Assembly: GCA_003194525.1 (NCBI GenBank)
Contig: NBIV01000025.1
Coordinates: forward strand, 310,001-374,000
Direction of reading: 5' to 3'
Length of the DNA stretch: 64,000 nucleotides
From: Gracilariopsis chorda
Taxonomy: Eukaryota; Rhodophyta; Florideophyceae; Gracilariales; Gracilariaceae
Numbering within the stretch: position 1 is the first letter of the stretch; each line of letters begins with the position of its first letter. This document shows positions 43,421 through 54,429 of this stretch, piece by piece. The translations under genes and the position numbers were made by a program. The notes under the pieces are model-generated. The model did not search any database. It was not told the DNA's origin and saw only the letters and a list, made by a program, of their open reading frames with translations.

Positions 43421-44980
43421 CAATCCCAACCTGTGGATGTTCCAACCGCTCCGCACACGGATAACCCAAGTGCTCGACCAGCGGTACTTCCACATCCGGA
43501 ACGTGCACTCTTGGATCTCCCTACGGAGGCTGACTCGCTCCTGCAAACAACCACCGCCTTTGAAAAGAACCTCGAGCCGAGCTCAATTCACGCTACTCCG
43601 TCCTCGGAAATTATCAACTCCCCCGCCCAACCTAAGGAGGGGGAGGGAACAGATTCTGTTGCCGCTCCGTCGCGTGAGTTACCGGTAACGGACGGTGGAG
43701 GTGGAGTGGGTCAAGACAGGGTTACGACTGATGCAAGAGAGTCTGCACGGCAGAGCGCGGGAATCGCAAATGCTGGTCCTGTGGAAAAGGATATGGTTAG
43801 TAGACATAATAAGACTCCCGCAAGGGAAGAGGACGTCACGAAGAACAAGGCTCAAGCTGAGGAGCATCCGTCGCCGGAGAAGAAGAAAACTGATGCCTCA
43901 CTTACCTCGCGGAGCGAGAAGGCCGTTTCAGCGGACCCTGGTGTCCCGCAGGAAGAGGAGTCTCGCAGTAGTGCGGTGAATGAAGGTGAACCGAACACGG
44001 TGTGGTCAGTCGCACGGTGCTGGTTATCCCCAGCACGGGGTTGACGCATACGCGTATTTCAGAAGCACTATTGCAACGGGCAATTACCTTAGTTTTTCAG
44101 AGTTCTAAAGCGTGCACAGCACCTACGTAGATGGATTACAAACTGGAAATGTGCAAGGCGTGCAAGGAAATTAAGTGTGATTTTTTAGAGTGCCACAGCG
44201 TGGATGGTGCCTTCCTAGATGGATGCAAGACTGAACCGAGACGCGGCGTGCATTGGCAATTTTCGAATTTTTCAAAAGTGCCACTGCGTGGATCGAACCC
44301 TCTTAGGTGGAACATTTTTTTGCAACGGCGCATCGAGCGCATAGCCACGTGTGTGGAAATGAACCAATCATAGGGTTGGGCACAACGCGCGTGACGTGTA
44401 CAGCTCAGAAGCGTTGTGACCGGTGCAACGGTGACTGGAGAGCTCCACGTTTTGACAATGGATACTAGCTGACTGTCCGCTGGAAGTGTGGTTGTGAAAT
44501 CCTAGTTTTGGAAGTGCAAACGCCGTGAGTCGCGCGCCCGGCGCACACAGCGCGTGTTCCGCCGCCATTCAATCAGGATTCGCACGCTATGGGGTTCTGC
44601 CTCCCTGCTCAGCAGGTGTGGTATGCCACTCTCTTCACCGTGAACGGTCTTTCCCGCCGAAGCTGGAGATCAAGCAATTTTGAAGACGACCCCCTGGCGT
44701 GGGAAGCTAGGTTGTGCAATCCAAACGATGCGGAATTTGCTCAGGAAAATGAGATGAAGGCACACAACTTCACAAGAAGAAGTTTGGACGCCGGATGCAG
44801 AAGTTACGAACTCGTCGCATGAGTAAGGCTCCCGAACTCGGATCTCCTCTACTGTCACAACCCGAAGCAGGAATCATTCCAAAACAGACAGGCTAATATT
44901 GGACAGTGTCCAAGAGGGATTGTAACCGCTGAGAAAGCGTCATGGCGCACCAGAAGGGTGGAACCTATGAACAATAATTT
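43421..44980 (+). pseudogene. Element A post-integrase linker
   Basis: Disordered Pro/Ser/Glu/Lys-rich frame in phase with integrase to a TGA at 44042-44044, with an acidic/purine-rich KEGEG segment. From 44045 to about 44970 the phase is closed by stops and contains an imperfect tandem repeat not seen in element B. It connects the integrase to the chromodomain. Confidence 0.55.
44055..44345 (+). repeat. Imperfect tandem repeat (~80-88 bp unit) in element A
   Basis: The block GTGC-n-CAGC followed by CCTAGATGG and then a GTGCA...CAATT segment recurs with starts near 44112, 44191 and 44279, plus a partial unit near 44055. Confidence 0.45.
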
Positions 44981-45175
44981 GTTATCGACCGCATTATGCG
45001 TCAAGAAATGGACTCCGAAGGAGTGTTGAAATACCAGATCCGCTGGTACGGATACTCCGCGGAGGAGGATACTTGGGAACCCATTCAACATATACCTCGT
45101 TCTAAGGTTATTTCGTGTCACCGTCGGACACGGACGCCGCTACCATCCACCTTGGACAACGCCCAGGTTGGGTAA
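44981..45175 (+). pseudogene. Element A chromodomain
   Basis: In the integrase phase, directly after a TAA at 44975: FVIDRIM, LKYQIRWYGYSAEEDTWEPI, HIPRSKVI, ending in DNAQVG and TAA. This matches the chromodomain of element B position by position, including the same last residues (NAQVG). The aromatic WYGY and W of the cage are present. It would target integration to marked chromatin. Confidence 0.85.
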
Positions 45176-45565
45176 GTTCTTGCACCGGGTGCAGCAGGAA
45201 GTTCTCAGTTTGAGAAGAAGAATAGAAGAATACTTCTATTGAAGAACTCCATATCAGAGAATATCATCCTGGATTGGAAATTGGTTATGAAGAATCATGT
45301 AGATGATCAACGGAATATTTACCGGATTACGGTTTAAGGTTAATCACCGCCCAGCGGTCCCACCGAAGTATCGGTTTGCACTACCGCGTAGCGGATTCAA
45401 TAGTTGTTGTCACAATCAGTGAAGGTTCACTCTAAGTGAAAAGAAGAAGAAGAAGGAAGAGCTCCACGAGAAGTTAAGGAGTTTATTCTCAAGTCATCAA
45501 ACCAAGTTAGGTTCTAACCTACACTAGCTTTCTAAGGTTATCGCGTTACTCGCGCAGAAGCAAAT

Positions 45566-46497
45566 CTAATCTCCCAAAGACGGGGCAGTTTCTCCGAAGG
45601 ATTTTGGCGCGCTCGGAGGGGCAGGCACTGACGAGGAGATTGGTGCAGCCGAAGCTGAAGCGTTTGTCCCCGCCGGTGTAGGACCACATGCTGGAGGTTG
45701 ATAATTCGCTGCCGCGAAGGCCAACAACTCTCCTACATCCCGCAAGTGGGCAGGAACTTGACCTTCAACCGATTGGAGGGGCTTTCTCAAAGCCTCGACG
45801 TGAGGATCAACTGGAGCCGGCGTGGAAGGACCCGCACTAGCGGTAACATTCCATCCCGATGGCGCATCCTGGCCATCCTTGTACGAGCTTCATCCATCGT
45901 TTCATAACCATATCTGGTTTGCTTCCGTGCCAGGAACTGTGGTTCAACCGCGATACGCGTTCTCCAGTCGAAGGAGTCCACAATATCCCGACGAAGACCA
46001 ACGGGAAGCTCGCCATCCTGCATGTAGCAATCGATCAACGCCTTGTTGCGTACCATTGTAGGGTGAAACCACGGTGCTCGTGAAAAGATTCTGGCATCCT
46101 CGCGAGGACTTCGGACCCAGAGGGTTAACGGAGATACCCAACCGTCGGCGGTGGCAGTGATCGTAACTGCTTGAGCGGAGTTCCAAGCCGCGATGTTCGC
46201 GAGATTAGGAGATGCCGTGGATGGCGGATGAGACGGGATAGCCGGGAACGGCATGGAAAGGAAACCGGTTATCGGATTCGGAAGTGCCGGGTGTGGCTGC
46301 GAATTGGACGCCTCATGAGGAGGTTGGTTTGCATTGGAAGAGCCGGAAAACGGATTGGGATTCATGATAATCGAACGCAAGGGAGACGGAGATGAGAATG
46401 CTTCAACAGGTGAAGATGAACGCGGTGTCGAAGTTCCAGGACCTGGAGGAGACGACGGCGCAGTGATGCGAGGAACCGGAATGTCGGATAAACTCAT
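45566..46497 (-). CDS. Antisense accessory ORF of element A (frameshifted)
   Basis: Between pol and the 3' LTR, on the strand opposite to gag-pol. It starts at an ATG at 46497, 81 bp from the LTR. The first frame runs 236 residues to 45787; a frameshift near 45855 restores a longer frame ending at 45566, for about 310 residues in all. The N-terminus is Pro/Ser-rich and disordered; the middle part has WVRSPREDARIFSRAPWFHP, then NKALIDCYMQDGELP, then IVDSFDWRTRI; the tail is Ala/Pro/Ser-rich. The block APWFHP-x4-N-x2-L-x3-Y-x3-(2-3)-LP is shared with the antisense ORF of element B. Function unknown; I recognise no family. Confidence 0.6.
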
Positions 46498-46565
46498 GGC
46501 GAGTACGCTTATACGTGGTTGCGTCTCAACTTCCGAGCGCGGACACTTCGAAGTTTTCGACCCTT

Positions 46566-46578
46566 AAGGAGGGGGATG
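46566..46578 (+). promoter_or_regulatory. Element A polypurine tract
   Basis: AAGGAGGGGGATG lies directly before the 3' LTR and would prime plus-strand DNA synthesis. Confidence 0.85.
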
Positions 46579-47460
46579 TGTAGTGCAATGCACTCCGGTG
46601 TCTACGGAAGATTGGTTCTCATATGTGAGATTCACTAAGCCAGAAATGGCCTAACTTCAAGTATGAGTCGTGTCCTGATAATGGGTCTACAAGGACGTGT
46701 GGATACCTGGATAGGTTTGGTTTAATTTGTTATTTTGGTAACTGCAGTACAGTGGACGTGGAACACGTGGAGGAACTGGATTTTGATGACAGCAATGTTT
46801 ACCCCTTAAGGGCTATATTTATTTAGATATTTAGTCTGTTATTCTGCTATTGCAGACTAGTGGTACTTAGGCGCTGGCCGGCGGCCGCCGCCACCACAGA
46901 GTAAATTCAACCAAGCTGGACCCTGAGTCTTTTCGCCTTGCGAAGTGTTAAAATCCTCCCGGAGGTACACCGCATTGCGTACGGAATTCTCACCTGGCTC
47001 GCGTCAACGAGGAGACAGTACGTACATCCGCAGTGGATTTTCTACTGAACACACCATTGTTTCTGGTTTCGCCCGTTATCAGGCCACCTCTCCGCCCCAG
47101 TATTGGGTTTCTTTACCGTCCCGTAATTTCACCTTAATTCCTCGTCGCTCTGCGACATTTCTTTTTCTCTGCTCACCTTCCGTCGGGTCTTTCCCGCTTT
47201 CCGCATGGCCCACGTCGGGTTTCCTTCATTTCCTTCCGTTTCACCCCCTTTTCGCTACACTTTTCCCCTTTTTCGGGTGTGTTCCGACCGCGGATATCCC
47301 GTCACCCAGCCCATTCCACCTCTGTGGTGTCTCCAAAATACCGGCGGTGTTACACCCGCAACGCGGTATACAGAGGGCTCTTTCCAGCTGGAACTACCTC
47401 AATGAGGGCAAGGTTCCGAGCTGTCCTGGGTGTTTTTCCCGAACTGGGTTTTGCACTACA
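46579..47460 (+). repeat. Element A 3' LTR (882 bp)
   Basis: Same length and ends as the 5' copy, followed by the ATGCC duplication. Differences from the 5' LTR are scattered substitutions. Confidence 0.95.
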
Positions 47461-47465
47461 ATGCC

Positions 47466-48007
47466 AGAATCACAATCACCTTTGCTTTGCGCCAAACCGT
47501 GCAGTGCACGTGGTGTCTCAGAGTGAAAGGGCTGAAGTTGAGGCGTTTTCGCATGATTTTGAGCGTTGAGATTCTCGAGATCCTATGCGATAAGCTCTTC
47601 AATGTTAATAGATTATTGTTCAGGTAGAGCGAGGGAGGAGGCTTCGCGCTTCAACTTCTACCAGTGGAGATAAACATTGAGCACAGAAACCCTGTAGCGG
47701 TTTTCCGCTGTCTTCTTGAGCCCTTTGAAAACTGAGTCTGGTTGCAAACACTAACTTCAAGTGTCCAATATCTAATCTTTCAGATCTCCAATTCTCTCTT
47801 GCATGGTCTTACTTGAAAGCAAAGAAATCTTTATTATGGTCCTACATATAAAGTGATAAGTCAAAAAGATGCCATTCCGAATATTTGATGTAAAGTGTTG
47901 CAAATATGTTCCCCGGTCTTGAGGTACTGCGGGTACCCATGTAGGTCTTCTATAAGAAAGCGTACGGTGGTAGCTCAGCATTTGATACCGGGGGAATTCG
48001 TTTTGAT
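47466..48007. other. Spacer between elements A and B
   Basis: 542 bp of older sequence into which both elements inserted. No gene can be named; minus-strand frames are partly open (see findings). Confidence 0.5.
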
Positions 48008-48012
48008 CATGC
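48008..48012. repeat. Left target duplication of element B (CATGC)
   Basis: CATGC precedes the left LTR and recurs at 58153-58157 after the right LTR. Confidence 0.92.
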
Positions 48013-48837
48013 TGAAGTGCAATACCCTCAGGGAGGGATTCTTGGTACTTGAATGCTTTCCCGATATTATCGGTTGTGTAGTGTGTATATGAACTACGCC
48101 CCACAATGGTGGATATGGACACTGGGACACGGTTTTGGGTCAATTGGCGGTGGGCCACAGTAGTGGATGTTGCCACGAAATGTGGAGTATTTTAGTTGAT
48201 TTTATTTATTATTTTCACACCCATTTCTGGGAAGCTAGTACTTAGTGCGACGGCGCACTGCCGTCGGACCAGTAAACCTTCCCCAACAAGGGACCTCAAC
48301 CTGGGGAATTGGCTCTAGTTGTTACCGCTTGCGCGCGTGCTCTACTCCTCCTTGGAGTGAAACCCCGTGAACCACGGGACATCTAACCCCCTTGCACATC
48401 TAAAGGGACCCATCACTGGGAGTCATATTATTCCAATTGCATTGGTGTTTCGCCCTGTATAGGGATATTGTTACCGGCATCGCCATTCGCCCCCGTCGCT
48501 CTCGCGACTCACTTCGTCCTCTCTTCCTCCTCTTCGCCCTTCCTTCTTCCCCTTTTTAGGGTAGCACCTCCCACTATCCGCGGCTCTCGTGTGCGCATCC
48601 GCTCACACACCCCCACTTACGTAGAAACCTACCTCTGGCGAGGACGCATTCCCGCTCTCGCGGATACCGATTCTTGTCCTAAACCCTCTTGCGCTAGTCG
48701 CGAAGGGTGGCCTCGGTCTTACAAACCGGCTCCGCCGTGCCACCCCTAGAGGGGCTCTACCCAACTGGGTACACCTCCACGGAGGAAAGATCCCGAACGT
48801 CTTTCGGTGTTTCTCCCCTTTGGGACGTTGCACCACA
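48013..48837 (+). repeat. Element B 5' LTR (825 bp)
   Basis: Begins TGAAGTGCAATACC and ends GTTGCACCACA. An AT-rich TTTTATTTATTATTTTC block near 48200 is the likely TATA region. Not alignable with the A LTR by eye beyond the termini. Confidence 0.93.
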
Positions 48838-48840
48838 AAG

Positions 48841-48858
48841 TGGTCTCCCGACCTAGAA
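48841..48858 (+). promoter_or_regulatory. Element B primer-binding site
   Basis: TGGTCTCCCGACCTAGAA, identical to element A, three bases after the LTR. Confidence 0.7.
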
Positions 48859-48942
48859 TCGGTTTTTGTTTTCCCTCTTACGAGGTTTGTTTTCATTCAC
48901 CAGAAGTTCCGTGATCGTTTCCAGTCGTAACGGTATTTTCTC

Positions 48943-51117
48943 ATGTCGAGAAATCACTCCGATGCGGAGCCAGTGGATACGCGTAGTCACTCCCGCGACA
49001 ACGCGGACACTTCCGAAGTGCGGTTCGTACCCCGTATCCATATACGGACAAGTTCCAGCCGTGCTGGCGCCGCTTCATTGCGGAATGATACCCCCGACCG
49101 GGAACCCCGGAACCTCCTTTTGCCCTCGCTATCCCCCCCGCAGGGAAATGCAGCATCGACTCCGGCTGTTGCCGCAGTGCCCCAGGCACCCCAGCCTGCT
49201 CCCGCTGTCGCAGCTTCAAGCCCCCGTGAAACGGGCGATAACACCCCCCAGGGGACTTCCCTGGAATCCCAGGTCCGCACTCTGTGGACCGCCCATGAAA
49301 CCCTTGTAGGGGAACTAAAATCCCTCCAAGAGGTGGTCTTGGCAACCCCCGTAAAGGAGGTTGCGGAGGAACTCCGTATTTTACAGTCTGACGTCAATTC
49401 CGTGTTGGAGAGTTTGGGACAGCCCGCCACCTTCATCGAAGGAGTTGAAGCCCGATTTGATCGGATTGGTGCCCGCCTGGAGACGCTGGAGCGGTTCGTC
49501 CTCATGGACAAACCATCCCCGGATGATCCAGTAAACGAGGCATCGCACAACGACCAGCTTGCTGGGAAGATGAAACGCCGTCATCGACGGAAACACCACC
49601 GAAAATATTCGGACTTTGATTCTTCGACATCGTCGGACTCATCACGAACCCATTCGGTTAGCTCAATCTCCTCGGACTCCGACTCGGAGGACGAGAAGCG
49701 AGGCTACTCCTCCCGCTCGAAGCGGTCATCGGCCACTGAAGGTGTGATCCGCGCCCGCCGAAAGGGGAGAAGACACCCCGGTCTCCGGGAATTGAAACCG
49801 ACAAACCCGGACTACCGGAAGCTTTTATCATACCGGTACTACCGGCTCGAAGACTCGTCACTTGGACGTATGCCCCGTGGTACGGGAAAGGTGCAAGAAT
49901 GCATTAAGCGAATGCAGCTCTCGCTCCGCAACCAGTATTTTACTGGAGAGGACCCGGTCCTAGTACTGGATTTCCTATCCCGATTTGTAGCGGAGGCCGA
50001 TATCCTCGGTATGAATGAGGGAAAAGCCTATTTGGCTTTACCGTATTTCTTACGGGGAGTGGCGGAGGACCAATACAACTCTGTCAGAGGATCTTCTCGT
50101 GCCTCCGAGGGAGGGGTTACTTGCTGGCCGGAGGCTGTGCAGTATCTTCTGCGCTCCTACGCCACAAATACCGCTATTCAGCAGGCTATCCTCGCTTTGC
50201 AAGATACACGCCAGCGTGGTGGAGAGACCGAGACCGATTACTCGGTGCACCTTAACTAGGCTTTCCACAGATGTGGTAACGTATACCCCGCTGGGGAGCG
50301 CAGTACCATGTTCATCGATAGTATTGACCCAGCAATCCGGAGTTTAGTTACCCGTTATCGAGAGGACAAGCGGAGGATCACCTATCTCGAGCTGGTCCAA
50401 CACGCTCGAGCGGAAGGGGATGCACTCCTTGTAAGAACTCCGAACAATCGGTCTAAATCCGCCAAGGCGTTGTTGCTGGAAAGCGAAGCTTCCTCACTCC
50501 TGCTCACTGCGGATGGGAACCCTGGACAGGGATTTGATACCGTGCATTTAGTGCAGGGGGATGGTGTTTCGATACCCACCAGTGATTTGCCGTCGACGAC
50601 GGAGATGACCCGTGATACGGGAACAGAAGACCCCGTTTTGTACGGTGGTAACAGTCGGGTCCAACCCCAACGACTCCCGTTTTCAAACGGTCAATCCCGT
50701 TATCAACGGCCTGGATGGACTGACACCCGCCCTGCGGTGCACTTATCCGACACCCGGAATAATAATCCGCGTGTCGCGGTGTTGGCTCTCATTTGCCACC
50801 TATGTTATGCCCATGGCCATACCTCCCGTCAGTGTATCTGCTCACTGAAGGATATGGCCAAGGTGGTGGCAAACTACGAGGCCCTTACTCCCGAGGAGAA
50901 ACGATCCGTCCCGACGGCTTCCTACCTCCGTGCTAAAACGGACTTTTCCCATGCCCTACCACAGACCCCGCGTGCGCGGCAAGCTTCATACACCCCGATT
51001 CGGGAGATCACGCAACCATCCGTTGCAACCCCCGCTTATGCGGATAGAAACCCCCGTCAACGGGATGAAGCACTCGTTGTCGAGGAAACCAACCCACCGC
51101 CGAAGGCGGAAAACTAA
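48943..51117 (+). pseudogene. Element B gag
   Basis: One frame of 724 codons from an ATG at 48943 with one in-frame TAG at 50257-50259 (element A keeps a sense codon in front of the same AFHRCGN block). Disordered Pro/Ala-rich N-terminus, helical region near residues 110-185, Ser/Asp/Arg patch, capsid starting LRELKPTNPDYRKLLSYRYY, and a zinc knuckle CHLCYAHGHTSRQC at residues 618-631. Ends GAA AAC TAA with a candidate frameshift site. Confidence 0.88.
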
Positions 51118-51142
51118 CTGAGGGAGTCTCCCCTTTGGGAGA
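51108..51142 (+). promoter_or_regulatory. Candidate -1 frameshift site, element B gag/pol
   Basis: gag ends GAA AAC TAA; the pol frame is -1 and open from 51069, giving a 49-base overlap. Twelve bases after AAC a perfect 6-bp stem TCTCCC/GGGAGA (51127-51132, 51137-51142) closes a CTTT loop. Same geometry as in element A. Confidence 0.5.
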
Positions 51143-52004
51143 GGCGTTCTCAGACAAGAGGCTGTTGGCACCCGAGGCGTCCCCGCCTCGCTCCCCGGTG
51201 AAAGTCCTCTCGAGGAAAGACACCGCTGACGCGGACTCTGCCCACCTCGGTGTGTTGCGTCGCCCGTGGATACGGAGTAAAAATCCCCGGATTCCTGGTA
51301 GAGTCTTGGTCTTGCCCAAGCGCAATTACAAGGTGTATGCCGACCTTGGCCTTGATGCCCAGTTTATGGTGAGGTTTCTCACCGTCCTGGATACAAGTGC
51401 AGGCCCCAACTTTGTTGTGGAATCATTGTTACCCCCGCTTGTGCGGTCTCGTATCCGCTCTGACGCGGTCCCCGACATTTCGGATGCGAACAACAATCCG
51501 TTACAAACGGTGGGCACAGTGGACCTCGTCGTGAGACTTGGTACCTCTGTGGTGAAGTTGGACTTCATCGTTTGCCGTTCATTGGCAGCACCAGTCACCC
51601 TGGGATGTGATTACTGCGACAGATTTGTCGACGCAATCAGGCCCCGCATCAGGCGTGTAGAACTTGACGACGGGTCGTCGGTTCCGATTGTTCGCCGCCC
51701 GCTAAAGCGGTCCTCTCGGAAACACGTTCGGCTCCCTGCTGCGCAGGAACCACCGCCCGCGTCCCGCGAGTCCACCAAGCTCCGCGTCGCTGCCTCGGTT
51801 TCTATACCGCCTGAGTCCCAAGTCTGGGTGCAGGTAAATTCCCGTCAACGCGGTCTTTGGGTTATACAATCCCTCGCCTCGTTGTACGAGAAATCCCAGC
51901 TGGCGCTGGCTAATGGAATTGTCTCCATTTCCCCGGATGTTCCTTTCCGGATATTGGTTGCCAACCTTGGCAAACACCCCCAGTATCTGGAAAACACCAA
52001 GTAA
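51118..52004 (+). pseudogene. Element B protease and linker
   Basis: Retropepsin region with TVLDTSAGPNFV, where the Gly of DTG is Ser, and APVTLGCDYCDRF downstream, followed by a long linker similar to element A (STKLRVAASVSIPPESQVWV). The frame ends early at 52002-52004; a frameshift at about 52000-52030 leads into the RT frame. Confidence 0.82.
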
Positions 52005-52027
52005 TTGGGAGTGTAACCCCCCATTTT

Positions 52028-53455
52028 ATGGGAATGCTGCCAACAAAGATGACAGCCGCCGATGTACTCGGAGTTACCACCTCTTCTGACGAGTTCGCCC
52101 TGCTGTCCGAAGACGTCAAGTCTAAGGAGGGGGAGGAAACCGCTACTTCAGCGTCGAACATACCGAGTAACTCGGAATTGCGAACCACACCTGTTCCACA
52201 GGACAATGCTCCATCGAGCAACGACTGGATTGATCTGGAAAAGGCACTTGAAGCGCTGGACTTCAGCCACGTGCCAGAGTCGCACCGCGATAAACTCCGT
52301 ACAATGTTACGGGAATTCACCACAATGTGGGATGGCTCGCTTGGCGAGATTAATGCAACGGAACACCGGATCGATTTATTCCCCGGTGCGCGACCGGTTG
52401 CACAACCCCCTTACAGGGCAGGTCCGAAAGCTCGGGAAGAGGAGCAGTCCCAAGTGGACAAGATGCTCCGCGCAGGTGTGATTGAGCCCCCTCAATCACC
52501 GTGGGCATCCCTAGTTGTACTGGCTTTGAAGGCCGACGGAACCTGGAGGTTCTGTGTCGACTACCGCCGGCTCAATGCCGTGACTGTTAGGGACACGTAA
52601 CCTATCCCTCGTATGGACGAGTGTATTGACTCCCTCGGAGACGCCACCGTTTTCACGGCTCTCGATGCCAATTGGGGATATTGGCAAGTACCTGTCAGAC
52701 AGGAGGATCGCGACAAAACCGCACTCACCTGCCACGCAGGAACTTACCGCTTCAAGCGGATGCCATTTGGGTTAACCAACGCCCCCACCACCTTTCAGCG
52801 TGCAGTAGATATTCTACTCAACCGCTTTAAGTGGCGGAGTTGTCTGGTCTACCTTGATGATATTATCATCTTCTCCAACTCGTTGGACGACCATCTCACT
52901 CACGTCCGAGACGTGCTGACCGTACTCCGCGATGCAGGAACTACCCTCAAGTTGAGGAAATGCGAGTTTTTTACAGATACTGTGAAGTATCTGGGTCACA
53001 TTATTCGTCCTGGACGGTTAGCGATCGAGAAAGTTCGAGTCAAATCCCTCGTTGAGGCGAAAGAGCCCTGTACTCAAACGGAACTGCGCTCCTTTTCGGG
53101 GCTGGTCAACGTCTATCCACGGTTTATCCCGAACTTTTCGGATACTGCGGCGCCCCTGAACGCGTTGTTGCGAAAGGGGAACCCCCCAAAACTGGGAACA
53201 TTTACGCCCGAGCAGTCGGAAGCCTTTAACTCCTTGAAGGAGGCTGTCACATCATCACCAATCCTACATCTCCCAAAACTTGGGTTGCCATACTCCGTAG
53301 ATACGGACTCGAGCGACTACCAAGTCGGGTGTGCTCTCTTTCAAACCACCACCGAGGGGGAACGACATCCAATTGGTTATTGATCGCGCTCGCTCAATGT
53401 TCATGAGCGGAACTACTCCGTATCGGAGAAAGAGTGCCTCGCCTTCGTATGGGCG
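52028..53455 (+). pseudogene. Element B reverse transcriptase and RNase H, first part
   Basis: Begins with the linker containing the acidic KEGEE segment, then RT: FCVDYRRLNAVT, a TAA at 52598-52600, TALDANWGYWQVPV, MPFGLTNAPTTFQ, and the intact YLDDIIIFSN at 52849-52872. RNase H starts VDTDSSDYQVGCALF; a TGA at 53381-53383 replaces the Trp codon seen in element A. Confidence 0.88.
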
Positions 53456-54429
53456 ATGACCACTCTGCGCCCCTACCTTATGGGAGTTCACTTTACCGTG
53501 TACACGGATCATTCCTCACTGAGGTGGATATTGAATATCTCCGACCCGTCGGGACGCCTCATGCGCTGGAGACTCCGCCTCGCGGAATATGACTTTCAAG
53601 TCATTTATAAAAAGGGCGCGCAGAACACCCAAGCCGACGCCCTGTCGCGTTTACCCACAAGTGGGGAAGCACTCCCAACGGAGGATGATGAAGTCCCACG
53701 TTTCATGGCCATAGACCCGCATGATCCGGAATGCGCCGTCGAGGCTGGGCCAGAAAACTGGGACGAGGATGCTGATTTTGACGAACTACTCGCATCGCGA
53801 GATGAATCTGAGAACCCGTTACCGGGAAATTTTGTACCGGTATCACCGGAAGAAATGGTCCAAGAACAATTCGGCGACCCATTCTGTACGAGGGTTCGTG
53901 CCCGTATCAACGGCGGTGAAGATCTCCCTTTCGGGGTGGACGACAAAGGCTACCTCGTAAGGAAGGTCGAAGCCCGCCCACAGATTGTGGTACCACATTC
54001 CCTGCAATCGCAGGTGTTACATCTATCACACTACGCCCCCATGGGAAGTCACCCAGGTGGGAGAAAACTCTACCTAACCCTGCGAAGGGATTTCTATTGG
54101 CCCGCCATGGCGGTGGATTGCTACGCAACCGTGCGGTTTTGCAGCGAATGCGCGAAGAATCGCGTGAAACTCCACAAAAATGCGAAGAAGATGAAACTAT
54201 TCCCCGCAAGGGCGCCGCTCGAGTTTATCGCGATCGATATTCTCGGACCACTACTCACCACGAAACGTGGAAACAAGTTTCTACTTGTCATTACCGACCG
54301 CTTTTCTAAGCTGGTACGGACTGTCCCTCTTCGGAGGATAACCGCTCTCACGGTGGCCCAGGCTCTGGTGACCACTGCATCTTGGTCTACGGTCCCCCTG
54401 TGGAGGTGCTCTCCGATAACGGGTAACGG
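53456..54429 (+). pseudogene. Element B RNase H end and integrase N-terminal part
   Basis: Same frame as the RT. RNase H finishes with TDHSSLRWIL and ADALSRLP. Integrase follows: HLSHYAPMGSHPG with FCSECAKN (HHCC), then AIDILGPL with the first catalytic Asp. A frameshift between about 54370 and 54430, just before the second Asp motif, breaks the core. Confidence 0.85.

Larger units (their letters stand above)
36345..47460 (+). mobile_element. Element A: full-length Ty3/gypsy chromodomain retrotransposon
   Basis: 11,116 bp with 882-bp LTRs, a 5-bp target duplication, primer-binding site, polypurine tract, gag, pol with chromodomain, and an antisense frame between pol and the 3' LTR. LTR ends are a 9-bp perfect inverted repeat (TGTAGTGCA/TGCACTACA). 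The two LTRs differ at more than 20 positions by eye and the genes carry stops and frameshifts, so it is an old copy. Same lineage as element B but clearly diverged. Confidence 0.96.

Noticed and set aside
47772..48012. Open minus-strand frame restored across the element B insertion site (continuing at 58153)
   Set aside because: The flank at 58158-58700 is G/T-rich and A-poor on the plus strand, so its antisense lacks stop codons for compositional reasons; no domain seen.
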